Assembly: GCA_026989655.1 (NCBI GenBank)
Contig: JALSIX010000038.1
Coordinates: 1 to 64,000 of the forward strand
Direction: 5' to 3'
Length of the DNA: 64,000 nucleotides
From: Caldilineaceae bacterium
Lineage (GTDB): Bacteria > Chloroflexota > Anaerolineae > Caldilineales > Caldilineaceae
How positions within the stretch are numbered: the stretch's first letter is position 1; each line of letters opens with the position of its first letter. Below are positions 47,255 to 55,239 of the stretch, piece after piece. The translations under genes and the position numbers were made by a program. Below the pieces are notes generated by a model, which ran no database searches, was not told the DNA's origin, and saw only the letters and a list, made by a program, of their open reading frames with translations.

Positions 47255-48133
47255 ATGCATCTTTTGTCGCGAGGGCGGGCCAGGGCTCGGGAGCTGTGGG
47301 AGCGGGCGGTGACCGGGCTCTACTCCATGCCCTGGGTGATGCAGCTGTGGGCCCGCTGGGCGGTCCAGCGCAGCCAACGGCTGGATGCCTCGGCGGCCAT
47401 TCCCTTCGTTCCGTTCTCCGGGCCCTTGGCCCAGGCCCGGGCTGCCCTGGTCACCACGGCCGGGATCCACCTGCCCCATCAGCCTCCCTTCGACATGGAC
47501 GACCCGGAAGGCGATGCCTCCTATCGGGAGATCCCGGGGGACGTGGACCTGCGGACAGTGGTGATCACCCACAAGTACTACGACCATCGGGACGCGGACG
47601 CGGATCCCAACATCGTCTTCCCCCTGGACCACTTCCGCGATCTGGCCCGGCAGGGGGTCATCGGTGCGGTGAACCACCGCCATTTCAGCTTCATGGGCCA
47701 CATCGAGGGCCCCCATCTGGAGCGCCTGATCCAGGAGACCGGGCCGGAGGTGGCCGCGAAACTCCGGGCCGACCGGGTGGACTTCGCCTTTCTGACGCCG
47801 GCCTGAGGGCTCTGCAATCGGTCCGTGGGACTGATCGCACGTGCCATCGAGGCCATCGGGATCCCCACGGTGGCCCTCTCCATCGCCCGGGACCTGACCG
47901 CGGCCGTAGGCGTTCCCCGGGCCGTGTTCCTCAGGTGGCCCATGGGCCACCCCCTGGGCGAACCGCATCGTCCGGCCCAACAGCGGACGGTGATCTTCCT
48001 GGCCCTGCGCCTGCTGTTGGAGGCCGACGGCCCAGGCATCCTCCTGGAGCCCGGCCTGCGCTGGCGCCGGGAGACCTACCAGGAGCCCGACTGGGGCCTC
48101 CTGGCCCAGATCCCCGGGAGCAGATCGCCATGA
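47255..48133 (+). CDS. GrdB/PrdB-family reductase, predicted selenoprotein (Sec184)
   Basis: Read straight through an in-frame TGA at 47804-47806 this encodes 292 residues with selenocysteine at 184. The upstream 183 residues match the glycine/sarcosine/betaine and D-proline reductase selenoprotein B family: ARAALVTTAGIHLPHQPPFD, YREIPGDVDL, ITHKYYDHRDADADPNIVFPLD, VIGAVNHRHFSFMGHI. Directly after the TGA the frame gives GLCNRSVGLIARAIEAIGIP, the family's continuation, so the Sec lies in a U-x-x-C redox motif. A SECIS-like hairpin starts 6 bases after the TGA. The frame then stays open to 48133 and overlaps the next gene as ATGA. AGGTGA precedes the ATG. The substrate is unknown; the family reductively cleaves C-N bonds or acts as a thiol/selenol redox protein. 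Confidence 0.82.
47813..47839 (+). promoter_or_regulatory. Predicted bacterial SECIS hairpin
   Basis: In the mRNA UGC (47813-47815) pairs with GCA (47837-47839), A47816 faces C47836, and AUCGGUCC (47817-47824) pairs with GGACUGAU (47828-47835, one G-U) around the loop GUG (47825-47827). The loop starts 19 bases after the UGA, within the 16-37 base range reported for bacterial SECIS elements, and contains the GU expected at the loop start. SelB would bind here to direct Sec insertion. Confidence 0.72.
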
Positions 48134-48480
48134 ACGAACCGTCGAGACCTCCCCTCCGGGTCGACGGCGTCCTCTTCGCCTGGGCGGCCAATGTGCTGTT
48201 GGTGACCGCGGGCGTCTTCCTGGGCTCGATGTCCGGGGCGAATCTCCTGCTGCTTAACCTCACCGTGTTGGGGGGCGCATTGCTGGCCGGTCTCCTGACC
48301 GGGCTCTGGGTACGGGCTCGGGCAGCCATCCACGCCTTCCTCGGCGGCCTTCTCAGCGCGCCCATCTTGGCCCTGTGGATCCTGCCCAACACCAACTGGC
48401 GCTACGCCCTCCTGAGCGGGGCCCTCTGCGCGGTGGGGGGCATCCTGATGGAGATCCGAGAGCGTTCCCTCCGCTCCTGA
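48130..48480 (+). CDS. Small membrane protein of unknown function
   Basis: The 116-residue protein has about three to four hydrophobic segments (VLFAWAANVLLVTAGVFLG, LLLLNLTVLGGALLAGLLTGLWV, AFLGGLLSAPILALWIL, YALLSGALCAVGGILMEI). I do not recognise a family. Its ATG overlaps the selenoprotein stop (ATGA), so it depends on translation of that C-terminal part and probably works with it, perhaps as a membrane partner. Confidence 0.7.
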   Translation: MNEPSRPPLRVDGVLFAWAANVLLVTAGVFLGSMSGANLLLLNLTVLGGALLAGLLTGLWVRARAAIHAFLGGLLSAPILALWILPNTNWRYALLSGALCAVGGILMEIRERSLRS

Positions 48481-48565
48481 AGCGCCTGTCCGGCCTCCCT
48501 TCCCCCTGGGTTCTGGACTTCAGGGCTTCCTGGATCCCGGTGGAATTCGCCGTCCCTCCCGGGGC

Positions 48566-48576
48566 TGTGCTACAAT
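48566..48576 (+). promoter_or_regulatory. Extended -10, near-leaderless start
   Basis: TGTGCTACAAT; no convincing -35. The expected start point, about 7 bases after the -10, falls within a base or two of the GTG at 48585, and no ribosome binding site is present, so the mRNA should be essentially leaderless. Confidence 0.5.
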
Positions 48577-48584
48577 GACCTCCT

Positions 48585-50339
48585 GTGAACGTCCTATCCG
48601 CCTTCGCTGAACTCCTCCTATCTCCGGTAGGGCCGCCGTTGGTCCTGGTGGCGGCGGTGCCAGCGGTCTGGATGGCCGGACGCCGGGCTGCCCGGGGAGA
48701 TGTGCCCCGGTGGGTGGCCCTGGGCTTCTGGGTGGTGGCCGTGTGGCAGACCATGGGCATGCGGTTCCAGGCCACGGTCCCCTCCTTTGCATGGCTCTGG
48801 CATCCTCTGGTCCTGGAGCCGGCCTACCTGTACTGGCTCATGGATGGCTGGAACTGGTACATCTCCTCCCTGCTCCTGTTGCTGGGCGGGGTGGCCCTGC
48901 TGCTGGGCGGTTTCGGGGTACCGGTCTCCCAGCTCTCCACCCGACGGGATCGGCTGGAACATGCCACCGTTCTCATGTCGTACCTGGGGTTGATGGCCGC
49001 AGGGCTGCTGTTCGTCAACAGCGGCAACCTCCTCACCCTCACCCTGACCTGGGTGGTGATGGACCTGGTCCTGCTCCTGCGCTACGCCCTGGTGCCCCAC
49101 GCAGAGTCGCCCACGGACGGGAAGGCCCCCCTGGGGACCGCCTACCGGGCCCAGGGCTTCAGCCTGCTGGGCGCCCTCTTGCTGCTGATTGGGCTCCTCC
49201 CGGCCGGCCCTTCCGGCCCGGGCCAGCCTCTGCTGGGGGGGACCCTGCCCATCGAGACGGTGATGCTCATGCTCTTGGCCGGCGCAGTGCGGGCCGGCGC
49301 CTACCCCTTCCACCTGTGGCTCCTGCCCTCGCCCCGACGCCACCTGAGGCTGGCCGATCGTTTCGTGGACCACATGGTACCGGCCCTGGCCGGCCTGTGG
49401 TTGTTGGGATGGGCCAGTGCCTTGGGCCGGGCCACAGCCCTTCTCTGGCGCCAGGAGTTCGTGGCCCTGGTGCTGATGGCCTTTCTGGCCAGTGCCGTGG
49501 CCGCGTTCACCGCCACGGAGAAGCCAGGCCACACCACCTTCGTCCTGATCACCTCCGTGGGCTCCGCGGCCATCACCAGCATCTTTGCCGAGGCCTCGGG
49601 TCCGGCCGCGGTGCTCTGGCCCACCACGGTCTTTGCCCTGGCCGGGGGCCTGTGGCTGGTAGGAGAGCGGATCTGGCAGGAATGGGGGTGGCAGCTTCCG
49701 GTGAGCCTGGGCGCCCTGGCCCTGCTGGGGGTTCCCTTCACCCCGGGCTTCTTCACCCAGTCCGCGGTGGCCCGCCTTCTCTCGGGGCAGTTTCTGGGCT
49801 CCCTGGTGTTGCCCTTCTTCCTCCTCTTCCTCATGGCCCAGACCTTCTTCGTGGCCGCGCTGCTGCGGAGCTGGGGCGCTCCGGGGCCGCAGCAGCCCTT
49901 CCAGGGGGTGTCCGGTCTCATGTGGGGGTTGCTCTTCTCCAGCATCATCCTGGCCATCCCCCTGGTCATCGCGGGCATCTTTCCCCAGGTCCTCACTCGA
50001 TTGGTCGGTCTGCGGGAGGCCATCCCCGCGGATGTGGGGACGCCCCCCAGCGCGGTGGCCGGCCCACCCGTGTGGGTGACCATGGGCATTCCGCTGGTCC
50101 TGGGGATCGGGCTGGCCCTCCTCCGCCAGAGCCTGTTTCGGACCATCACCGGGAGCCTGGGCAACTGGCCGCGGCGGTTCTCCCTCCTCTTCGGTCTGGA
50201 CTGGCTCTCCATGGGGATGGACCGGGCCATGCGGGGGATGACCACGGTGTGGGACAACGGCCTGGCTGTGCTGGAGGGAACCGGCCATCTGGGGTGGGTG
50301 TTGGTCTTCGTGGCCATGGGCGTGCTGTTCTTCCTGTAG
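48585..50339 (+). CDS. Polytopic membrane protein, distant NuoL/NuoM/Mrp antiporter-like
   Basis: The 584-residue protein is mostly membrane helices (about 13-15). The block AGAVRAGAYPFHLWLLPSP and the later GVPFTPGFFTQSAV correspond to NuoL/M segments around the lysine-bearing helix (PFHxWLPD) and the GxPxxxGFxxK helix, but the usual lysine and histidine-rich motifs are changed (Arg at the first site). It is therefore a divergent relative, not a standard complex I subunit. GTG at 48585 appears leaderless. First of three adjacent membrane genes. Confidence 0.65.
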   Translation: MNVLSAFAELLLSPVGPPLVLVAAVPAVWMAGRRAARGDVPRWVALGFWVVAVWQTMGMRFQATVPSFAWLWHPLVLEPAYLYWLMDGWNWYISSLLLLLGGVALLLGGFGVPVSQLSTRRDRLEHATVLMSYLGLMAAGLLFVNSGNLLTLTLTWVVMDLVLLLRYALVPHAESPTDGKAPLGTAYRAQGFSLLGALLLLIGLLPAGPSGPGQPLLGGTLPIETVMLMLLAGAVRAGAYPFHLWLLPSPRRHLRLADRFVDHMVPALAGLWLLGWASALGRATALLWRQEFVALVLMAFLASAVAAFTATEKPGHTTFVLITSVGSAAITSIFAEASGPAAVLWPTTVFALAGGLWLVGERIWQEWGWQLPVSLGALALLGVPFTPGFFTQSAVARLLSGQFLGSLVLPFFLLFLMAQTFFVAALLRSWGAPGPQQPFQGVSGLMWGLLFSSIILAIPLVIAGIFPQVLTRLVGLREAIPADVGTPPSAVAGPPVWVTMGIPLVLGIGLALLRQSLFRTITGSLGNWPRRFSLLFGLDWLSMGMDRAMRGMTTVWDNGLAVLEGTGHLGWVLVFVAMGVLFFL

Positions 50340-50391
50340 CGTTCTGGGGTCCGCGCGATCTGGTGGACCCATCGTGGTGTGAGGAGACGCC

Positions 50392-51138
50392 ATGTCCGAG
50401 CTGACCGGCGTGTGGCCGTGGAATGCCCTGTACGGGCTCCTGGCCGGTTTCATGGGGCTGTGGGTCCTCTGGTGGAACTTTCGGGGCCTGTTGATCGGCC
50501 TGTCCCTGCTCCAACTGGGGCTGGGCCAGGTCATGGTCCAGCGCTACGATATGGAGATGCGTTGGGCCCTGGTCCTGGGGGCCGTGACCGTCATCGCCTG
50601 CGCCATCCTGGCCCTCACCGCGGAGCAGCGGAGCCCCCATTCCTGGACTCCGCCCATGCCCCGGCTGTTCCGGGGGCTGCTCCTGGCCCTGTTGGTGGGG
50701 GGCGTCCTGGCCGTGGACCTGGGGGAACACCTTCCCCTGGTGGACGGTGCCACCGCCCGTCTCCTGATCGGAGTGGCCCTGACCGGCTTCCTGATCCTGG
50801 CCTGGACCGACGATCCCCTCTACGTCGCGGTGGGGCTGCTCCTGTGGATGATGCCCAGCCAGCTCTTCCTGGCCCTAGCCCTGCCCGTGCCCATCCTCGC
50901 TGTGCTGCTCAACGGGGTGATCCTGGCCGCGGTGTTGGCCTGCAGCTACCTGGCCCTGGCCGGAGACGTGGAGCTGGCCATGCGCTCTCGTCCCTTGACG
51001 GACATCGCCTTTCCCGAGCCCGCGCGGGGGGAGCCAGCCGCCGCGAGGTCTTCGGTGCCCGGGCTCCTGGGCGGGCGTTCCGCTCCCATCCGACGTTGGC
51101 GTCAGTTCGGGGCACAGCTACGTCGGGCCCTTCGCTGA
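50392..51138 (+). CDS. Membrane protein of unknown function
   Basis: The 248-residue product has about six hydrophobic segments between residues 10 and 195, then a basic cytoplasmic tail (RSAPIRRWRQFGAQLRRALR). Its position between two NuoL/N-like genes suggests a small complex partner in the manner of NuoK/MnhC, and ARLLIGVALTGFLILAWTDD loosely fits, but I cannot assign a family. It lies 52 bases after the preceding gene and 15 bases before the next. Confidence 0.6.
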   Translation: MSELTGVWPWNALYGLLAGFMGLWVLWWNFRGLLIGLSLLQLGLGQVMVQRYDMEMRWALVLGAVTVIACAILALTAEQRSPHSWTPPMPRLFRGLLLALLVGGVLAVDLGEHLPLVDGATARLLIGVALTGFLILAWTDDPLYVAVGLLLWMMPSQLFLALALPVPILAVLLNGVILAAVLACSYLALAGDVELAMRSRPLTDIAFPEPARGEPAAARSSVPGLLGGRSAPIRRWRQFGAQLRRALR

Positions 51139-51153
51139 ACGGGGTTCTCTCCT

Positions 51154-52587
51154 ATGGTGGCCATCCCCTACTTCAATCTGCTGTTCCTGGGCCTGGTCGG
51201 GCTCGCGTCGACGGCCTTCCTGGGCCGCACGCGCCCGCGGGGGGCCGCGTGGGTCGGTGGCATGGGCCACCTGGTGCTGGCTGGCCTCACCGGCGCGGTC
51301 CCCCACGAGGGTGTGCTGCGCCTTGCCCCGACGGGTGTCCTGACCGTGGACGCCACGGTGGACTTCCGGGTGGGGGGGCTCGTCTTTCGGCTGCTCCAGA
51401 TCAACCAACCCCTGGCTGCCCTGATCCTGGGGGTGACCGGGGTGGCGTTGGTCCTGATGGCCCTGAGCCCGACGGTGGATGTCTCCTTCACAGTATGGGC
51501 CCCGATCCTGGCCGGGGCCATGGTCTTCCTGGCCCTTCTGGACACCGCTCCCCTGGAACCGGCTCTGCTCTACCCCTTGGGCCTGTCCGGTGTCCTGGTG
51601 TTGGCCGCCTTCGGCCTCCAGGGCAACCGGGTGGGCAATGTCCAGGGTCCTCTGCGCATCTTGGTCCTGCCCCTGTTGGCCGCGCCCTTCTTCCTCCTGG
51701 CCGCGTGGTATGTGGAGCAGTTGAGCCTGACCCCCCAGGTCCAGGAGATGGCCGTGGCCGCGGGATACCTGTGGACCCTGGGGCTCCTGGTCCTGCTGGC
51801 ACCGGTGCCCCTCCATGGGAGCCAGAGCGGGCTCCTGGCCTGGGTATGGTCGATTCCGGGGACATGGCTTCTCCTGACCTACCAGTTGGCCGTGGTCTCC
51901 CTGTTCTACCAGGGCGAGACGGCCTTTCTCTTCCTGCTGGAGGTCTCCACCCCGCTCAAGCTGTGGCTGGCCGTGTTGGGCATGGTCACCGCGATCTGGG
52001 CGGGGATCGCCGCGACCGGCACGGGCCATCCGGGACGCCTGGTCGGATATGCCCTTCTCTACGAATGGGGGCTGATCCTGCTGGTGATGGCCACCCCAGG
52101 CCCCCAGAGCTGGCCCCTGGTGGTCTTCCTCCTGGTCTCCCGGGCGGTGAGTGGTTTCGTGGCCGCGTTGGGCCTGGCCAACCTGGAGCTCGGCCCGGGG
52201 GCCAGGGACGAGCACCTGGACGGGATCGGCAGCCGCCGCCCCTGGAGCAGCGCTGCAGTGCTCATGGGGGGGCTGGGCCTGGCCGGGTTTCCCCTCACCG
52301 CGGGCTTCACCGGCCACTGGGCCGCCCTCCAATCCCTGGCCACCCAGGACTGGCGCATCGCGGCGGTGGTGCTGATCGCGGGGGCCGGGGTGGTGTTCGG
52401 GTTCGTCCGCCTGGCCCGACGGCTGTTCAGCGGGCAGCCTGCCGTCCCGGGATGGGCCGTGGCCCGGGAGCCTCTTCGGGCCTCTGTGGTGGCCGGCGCG
52501 GCCCTGGTCATCGCCGGGAGCCTCGCGCTCGCGCCCCAGCTTCTGAGCACTCCCCTGGCCTGGGCCCTCACCGCCTTCGGCTACTGA
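51154..52587 (+). CDS. NuoN/NuoM-like membrane protein
   Basis: The 477-residue protein has about 12-14 hydrophobic segments. The motif GGLGLAGFPLTAGFTGHWAAL near residue 370 is the clearest link to the proton-conducting NuoN/M/L family (LAGxPxTAGFxGK), with His in place of the usual lysine. The earlier YALLYEWGLILLVMA matches the preceding helix of that family. Together with the two upstream genes it forms a complex-I-like membrane module with none of the peripheral redox subunits nearby. Confidence 0.68.
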   Translation: MVAIPYFNLLFLGLVGLASTAFLGRTRPRGAAWVGGMGHLVLAGLTGAVPHEGVLRLAPTGVLTVDATVDFRVGGLVFRLLQINQPLAALILGVTGVALVLMALSPTVDVSFTVWAPILAGAMVFLALLDTAPLEPALLYPLGLSGVLVLAAFGLQGNRVGNVQGPLRILVLPLLAAPFFLLAAWYVEQLSLTPQVQEMAVAAGYLWTLGLLVLLAPVPLHGSQSGLLAWVWSIPGTWLLLTYQLAVVSLFYQGETAFLFLLEVSTPLKLWLAVLGMVTAIWAGIAATGTGHPGRLVGYALLYEWGLILLVMATPGPQSWPLVVFLLVSRAVSGFVAALGLANLELGPGARDEHLDGIGSRRPWSSAAVLMGGLGLAGFPLTAGFTGHWAALQSLATQDWRIAAVVLIAGAGVVFGFVRLARRLFSGQPAVPGWAVAREPLRASVVAGAALVIAGSLALAPQLLSTPLAWALTAFGY

Positions 52588-52613
52588 GGAGGCGGACGAC
52601 ATGGACGAAGGGG

Positions 52614-52632
52614 TCGGCTCCGGGAGAGCCGA
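52614..52632 (+). terminator. Short hairpin after the membrane-gene cluster
   Basis: TCGGCTC (52614-52620), loop CGGGA, GAGCCGA (52626-52632), 27 bases after the last stop. A 7-bp GC-rich stem without a T-run; weak terminator candidate. Confidence 0.35.
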
Positions 52633-52679
52633 TGCGTTCGTCTGCTGGCCCGGAACCCGATAGGTTTTGACAGCCAACC

Positions 52680-52690
52680 TGTGCTACAAC
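52680..52690 (+). promoter_or_regulatory. Extended -10, predicted leaderless mvaA start
   Basis: TGTGCTACAAC ends 7 bases before the ATG at 52698, so transcription should begin at or next to the start codon. No ribosome binding site is present. A perfect TTGACA at 52667-52672 lies only 12 bases upstream of the -10, too close to act as a normal -35. Confidence 0.5.
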
Positions 52691-52697
52691 CACACCC

Positions 52698-54071
52698 ATG
52701 GACACGCGAGCCGAGCGCACATCCCGCCTGCAGGGCTTCTATCGGATGTCCTTGGAGGAACGGGTGGCCCTGTTGGCCCAGTGGGCAGAACTGGAGAGCG
52801 CGGATCTCCGGGTCCTGGAGGAGAGCCTCTCCCTGGCCCAGGCCGATAAGATGATCGAGAACGTGGTGGGGCGCCACGCGTTGCCCCTGGGGATCGCGAC
52901 CAACTTCACGGTCAACGGACGGGATTACCTGGTGCCCATGGCCATCGAGGAGCCCTCGGTGGTGGCCGCGGCCAGCCACGCGGCCCGTCTGGCCCGGGAG
53001 GGAGGCGGCTTCCGGGCCGGGAGCACGGACCCGGTGATGATCGCCCAGATCCAGCTCCTGGATGTGCCGGACCCCCAGGCCGCGGAGAAGGCCATCCGAG
53101 ACCGCCGGGAGGAGCTGTTGGCCCGGGCCAACACCAGCCCCTCCATGGCCCGGCAGGGCGGTGGCCCCCGGGATATCCAGGTCCGCCATCTCCCCGACAC
53201 CCCCGCGGGCCCCATGACCGTGGTCCACCTGCTCATGGACTGCCGGGACGCCATGGGGGCCAACGCGGTGAACACCGCCGCGGAGGCCATCGCGCCGGTG
53301 TTGGAGGCCTTGAGCGGAGGACGGGCCCTGTTGCGCATCCTGAGCAACCTGTCGGACCGGCGTCGGTCCTGGGCCGAGGTGACCATCCCGGCCCGGGCCT
53401 TCCAGCGCTCTGGCCAGGACGGCCTCTCGGTGATCCGGGACATCGCGGCGGCCAACGCGTGGGCCGTGGCCGATCCGTATCGGGCGGCCACCCACAACAA
53501 GGGCATCTTCAACGGCATCGACGCGGTGCTTCTGGCCACCGGCAACGACTGGCGGGCCGCAGAGGCCGGTGGCCATGCCTACGCGGCCCGGGACGGCCGG
53601 TACCGGGCCTTGACCCAGTGGCAGGTGGTCGAACAGGGCGGTGAACCCCATCTCCACGGCCGCCTGGAGATGCCCCTGGCCGTGGGCATCGTCGGGGGGG
53701 CGACCCAAGTCCACCCCACCGCCCAGGTGGCCCGGAAGATCCTGGGGGTCTCCTCCGCGCAGGAACTGGCCCAGGTCTGTGTGGCCGTGGGCCTGGCCCA
53801 GAACCTGGGCGCCCTGCGGGCTCTGGTCAGCGAGGGCATCCAGCAGGGGCACATGCGTCTCCACGCCCGCCAGGTGGCCATCGCCGCGGGGGCGCCGCCC
53901 TCCCTGGTGGATCGGATCGCTGGGCAGCTCGTCCAGGAGGGACAGATCCGGCTGGAGCGAGCCCAGGAGCTCCTGGCCGCCCAGGACGAGACGACGGCCG
54001 CCGTGCCGGGGGACGGCTCCGCCGAGGGCCGGGGTGGGCAGGCGACCCGGTCTGGGGGACCTCCTGGCTGA
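52698..54071 (+). CDS. mvaA: Hydroxymethylglutaryl-CoA reductase, class II
   Basis: It interconverts HMG-CoA and mevalonate with NAD(P)H. The 457-residue product follows the bacterial class II enzyme closely: EEPSVVAAASHAA (catalytic Glu at 84/85), MDCRDAMGANAVNTAAE, THNKGIFNGI (K268), LATGNDWRAAE (D284) and GHMRLHAR with the catalytic histidine near 385. These are within a few residues of the Pseudomonas mevalonii numbering. The last 30 residues are a low-complexity Gly/Ala tail. Beside the HMG-CoA synthase gene the biosynthetic direction is more likely than mevalonate breakdown. Confidence 0.95.
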   Translation: MDTRAERTSRLQGFYRMSLEERVALLAQWAELESADLRVLEESLSLAQADKMIENVVGRHALPLGIATNFTVNGRDYLVPMAIEEPSVVAAASHAARLAREGGGFRAGSTDPVMIAQIQLLDVPDPQAAEKAIRDRREELLARANTSPSMARQGGGPRDIQVRHLPDTPAGPMTVVHLLMDCRDAMGANAVNTAAEAIAPVLEALSGGRALLRILSNLSDRRRSWAEVTIPARAFQRSGQDGLSVIRDIAAANAWAVADPYRAATHNKGIFNGIDAVLLATGNDWRAAEAGGHAYAARDGRYRALTQWQVVEQGGEPHLHGRLEMPLAVGIVGGATQVHPTAQVARKILGVSSAQELAQVCVAVGLAQNLGALRALVSEGIQQGHMRLHARQVAIAAGAPPSLVDRIAGQLVQEGQIRLERAQELLAAQDETTAAVPGDGSAEGRGGQATRSGGPPG

Positions 54072-54140
54072 GGACATCCGGTGGACAGGGGGGCGGACGT
54101 CCCCCACCCCGTTCAAGGGACCGACCGTCGGAGGCACGAG

Positions 54141-55193
54141 ATGTTGAACCAACCTGCGTTTCCCGTGGGCATCGTGGGCTACGGCGCGTACATTCCCCGC
54201 TACCGGCTCCCCGGCTCGGAGATCAGCCGGGTGTGGAGCGGCGGCGCGGAGAGGAGCCCGGTGAAGGAGAAGGCCGTGCCCGGCCTGGACGAGGACACGG
54301 CCACCATGAGCATCGAGGCGGCCCGCAACGCCCTGGCCCGGGCCGCCATCGATCCCACCCACATCCGCGCGGTGTGGGTGGGCAGCGAGAGCCACCCCTA
54401 CGCGGTGAAGCCCACCGGCACCATCGTGGCCGAGGCCATCGGCGCGATCCCGGCCACCCAGGCCGCGGACTGGCAGTTCGCCTGCAAGGCCGGTACCGAG
54501 GCGCTCCAGGCTGGGATGGGATTCGTGGGCAGCGGCATGGCCGCCTATGTGCTGGCCATCGGCATGGACACGGCCCAGGGCCGCCCTGGGGATGCCCTGG
54601 AGTACACCGCCGGCGCAGGGGGCGCGGCCTTCCTCCTGGGCCCTGCCGAGGAGGCAGTGGCCGTTGTCGAACGGAGCCTGAGCTATGTCTCGGACACCAC
54701 GGATTTCTGGCGGCGGCCGGCCACCCACTACCCCAGCCACGCGGAGCGCTTCAGCGGCGATCCCGGCTACTTCGGCCACGTGGTCCCGGCCGCCCGTCGG
54801 ATGATGGAGCTCGTGGACACCGCTCCCCAGGACTACGACCACGTGGTGGTCCACCAGCCCAACGTGAAGTTCCCGGTACGGGCCATGAGCCAGCTGGGCT
54901 TCACCCCGGCACAATGGCGGGCCGGGCTGTTGGTGCCCGAGATCGGCAACACCTACGCGGGATCTGCCCTGGTCGGGTTGACGGCCATCCTGGACGAGGC
55001 CGAACCCGGGCAGACCATCCTCATGGTGTCCTACGGCAGTGGAGCCGGCTCGGATGCCTTCCACATCCGGGTGACGGAGCGGATCCGGGAAGTACAGGGG
55101 AGGGCACCCCGGACCTGGGACTACATCCGGCGACGGGTGGCCATCGACTACGCGCTCTACGTGCGTTACCGGGGCAAACTGGCCGCCCGGTAA
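54141..55193 (+). CDS. Hydroxymethylglutaryl-CoA synthase, archaeal type
   Basis: It condenses acetyl-CoA and acetoacetyl-CoA into HMG-CoA. The 350-residue product has archaeal-type features: [15 protein letters not shown] at the N terminus, [17 protein letters not shown] (catalytic Glu83), [14 protein letters not shown] with nucleophile Cys115, [11 protein letters not shown] with the catalytic histidine, and [14 protein letters not shown]. Archaeal operons usually add a thiolase and a DUF35 protein; neither is here. CGGAGG precedes the ATG, 69 bases after mvaA. Together they supply mevalonate for isoprenoids. Confidence 0.94.
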   Translation: MLNQPAFPVGIVGYGAYIPRYRLPGSEISRVWSGGAERSPVKEKAVPGLDEDTATMSIEAARNALARAAIDPTHIRAVWVGSESHPYAVKPTGTIVAEAIGAIPATQAADWQFACKAGTEALQAGMGFVGSGMAAYVLAIGMDTAQGRPGDALEYTAGAGGAAFLLGPAEEAVAVVERSLSYVSDTTDFWRRPATHYPSHAERFSGDPGYFGHVVPAARRMMELVDTAPQDYDHVVVHQPNVKFPVRAMSQLGFTPAQWRAGLLVPEIGNTYAGSALVGLTAILDEAEPGQTILMVSYGSGAGSDAFHIRVTERIREVQGRAPRTWDYIRRRVAIDYALYVRYRGKLAAR

Positions 55194-55198
55194 CGCAC
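55161..55198. terminator. 13-bp perfect hairpin spanning the HMG-CoA synthase stop codon
   Basis: GTGCGTTACCGGG (55161-55173) and CCCGGTAACGCAC (55186-55198) around a 12-base loop. The right arm contains the TAA stop (55191-55193). It sits between converging genes and could act on both strands. No T-run follows. Confidence 0.5.
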
Positions 55199-55239
55199 GT
55201 GCAGCGCTGAAGAGAGGCGAAGAGGGGGGTGGGCCGCGC

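Noticed and set aside
47255-47806. A 183-residue gene ending at the TGA, with a separate 102-residue gene from GTG 47825
   Set aside because: The second piece is in the same frame, has no ribosome binding site, and starts in the middle of the conserved family sequence; the GTG is the loop of the SECIS-like hairpin. A single selenoprotein explains all of this better than two genes or a pseudogene.
52667-52690. Classical -35/-10 promoter TTGACA ... TACAAC for mvaA
   Set aside because: The spacer is only 12 bases; I treat the -10 as an extended -10 element and the TTGACA as probably coincidental.
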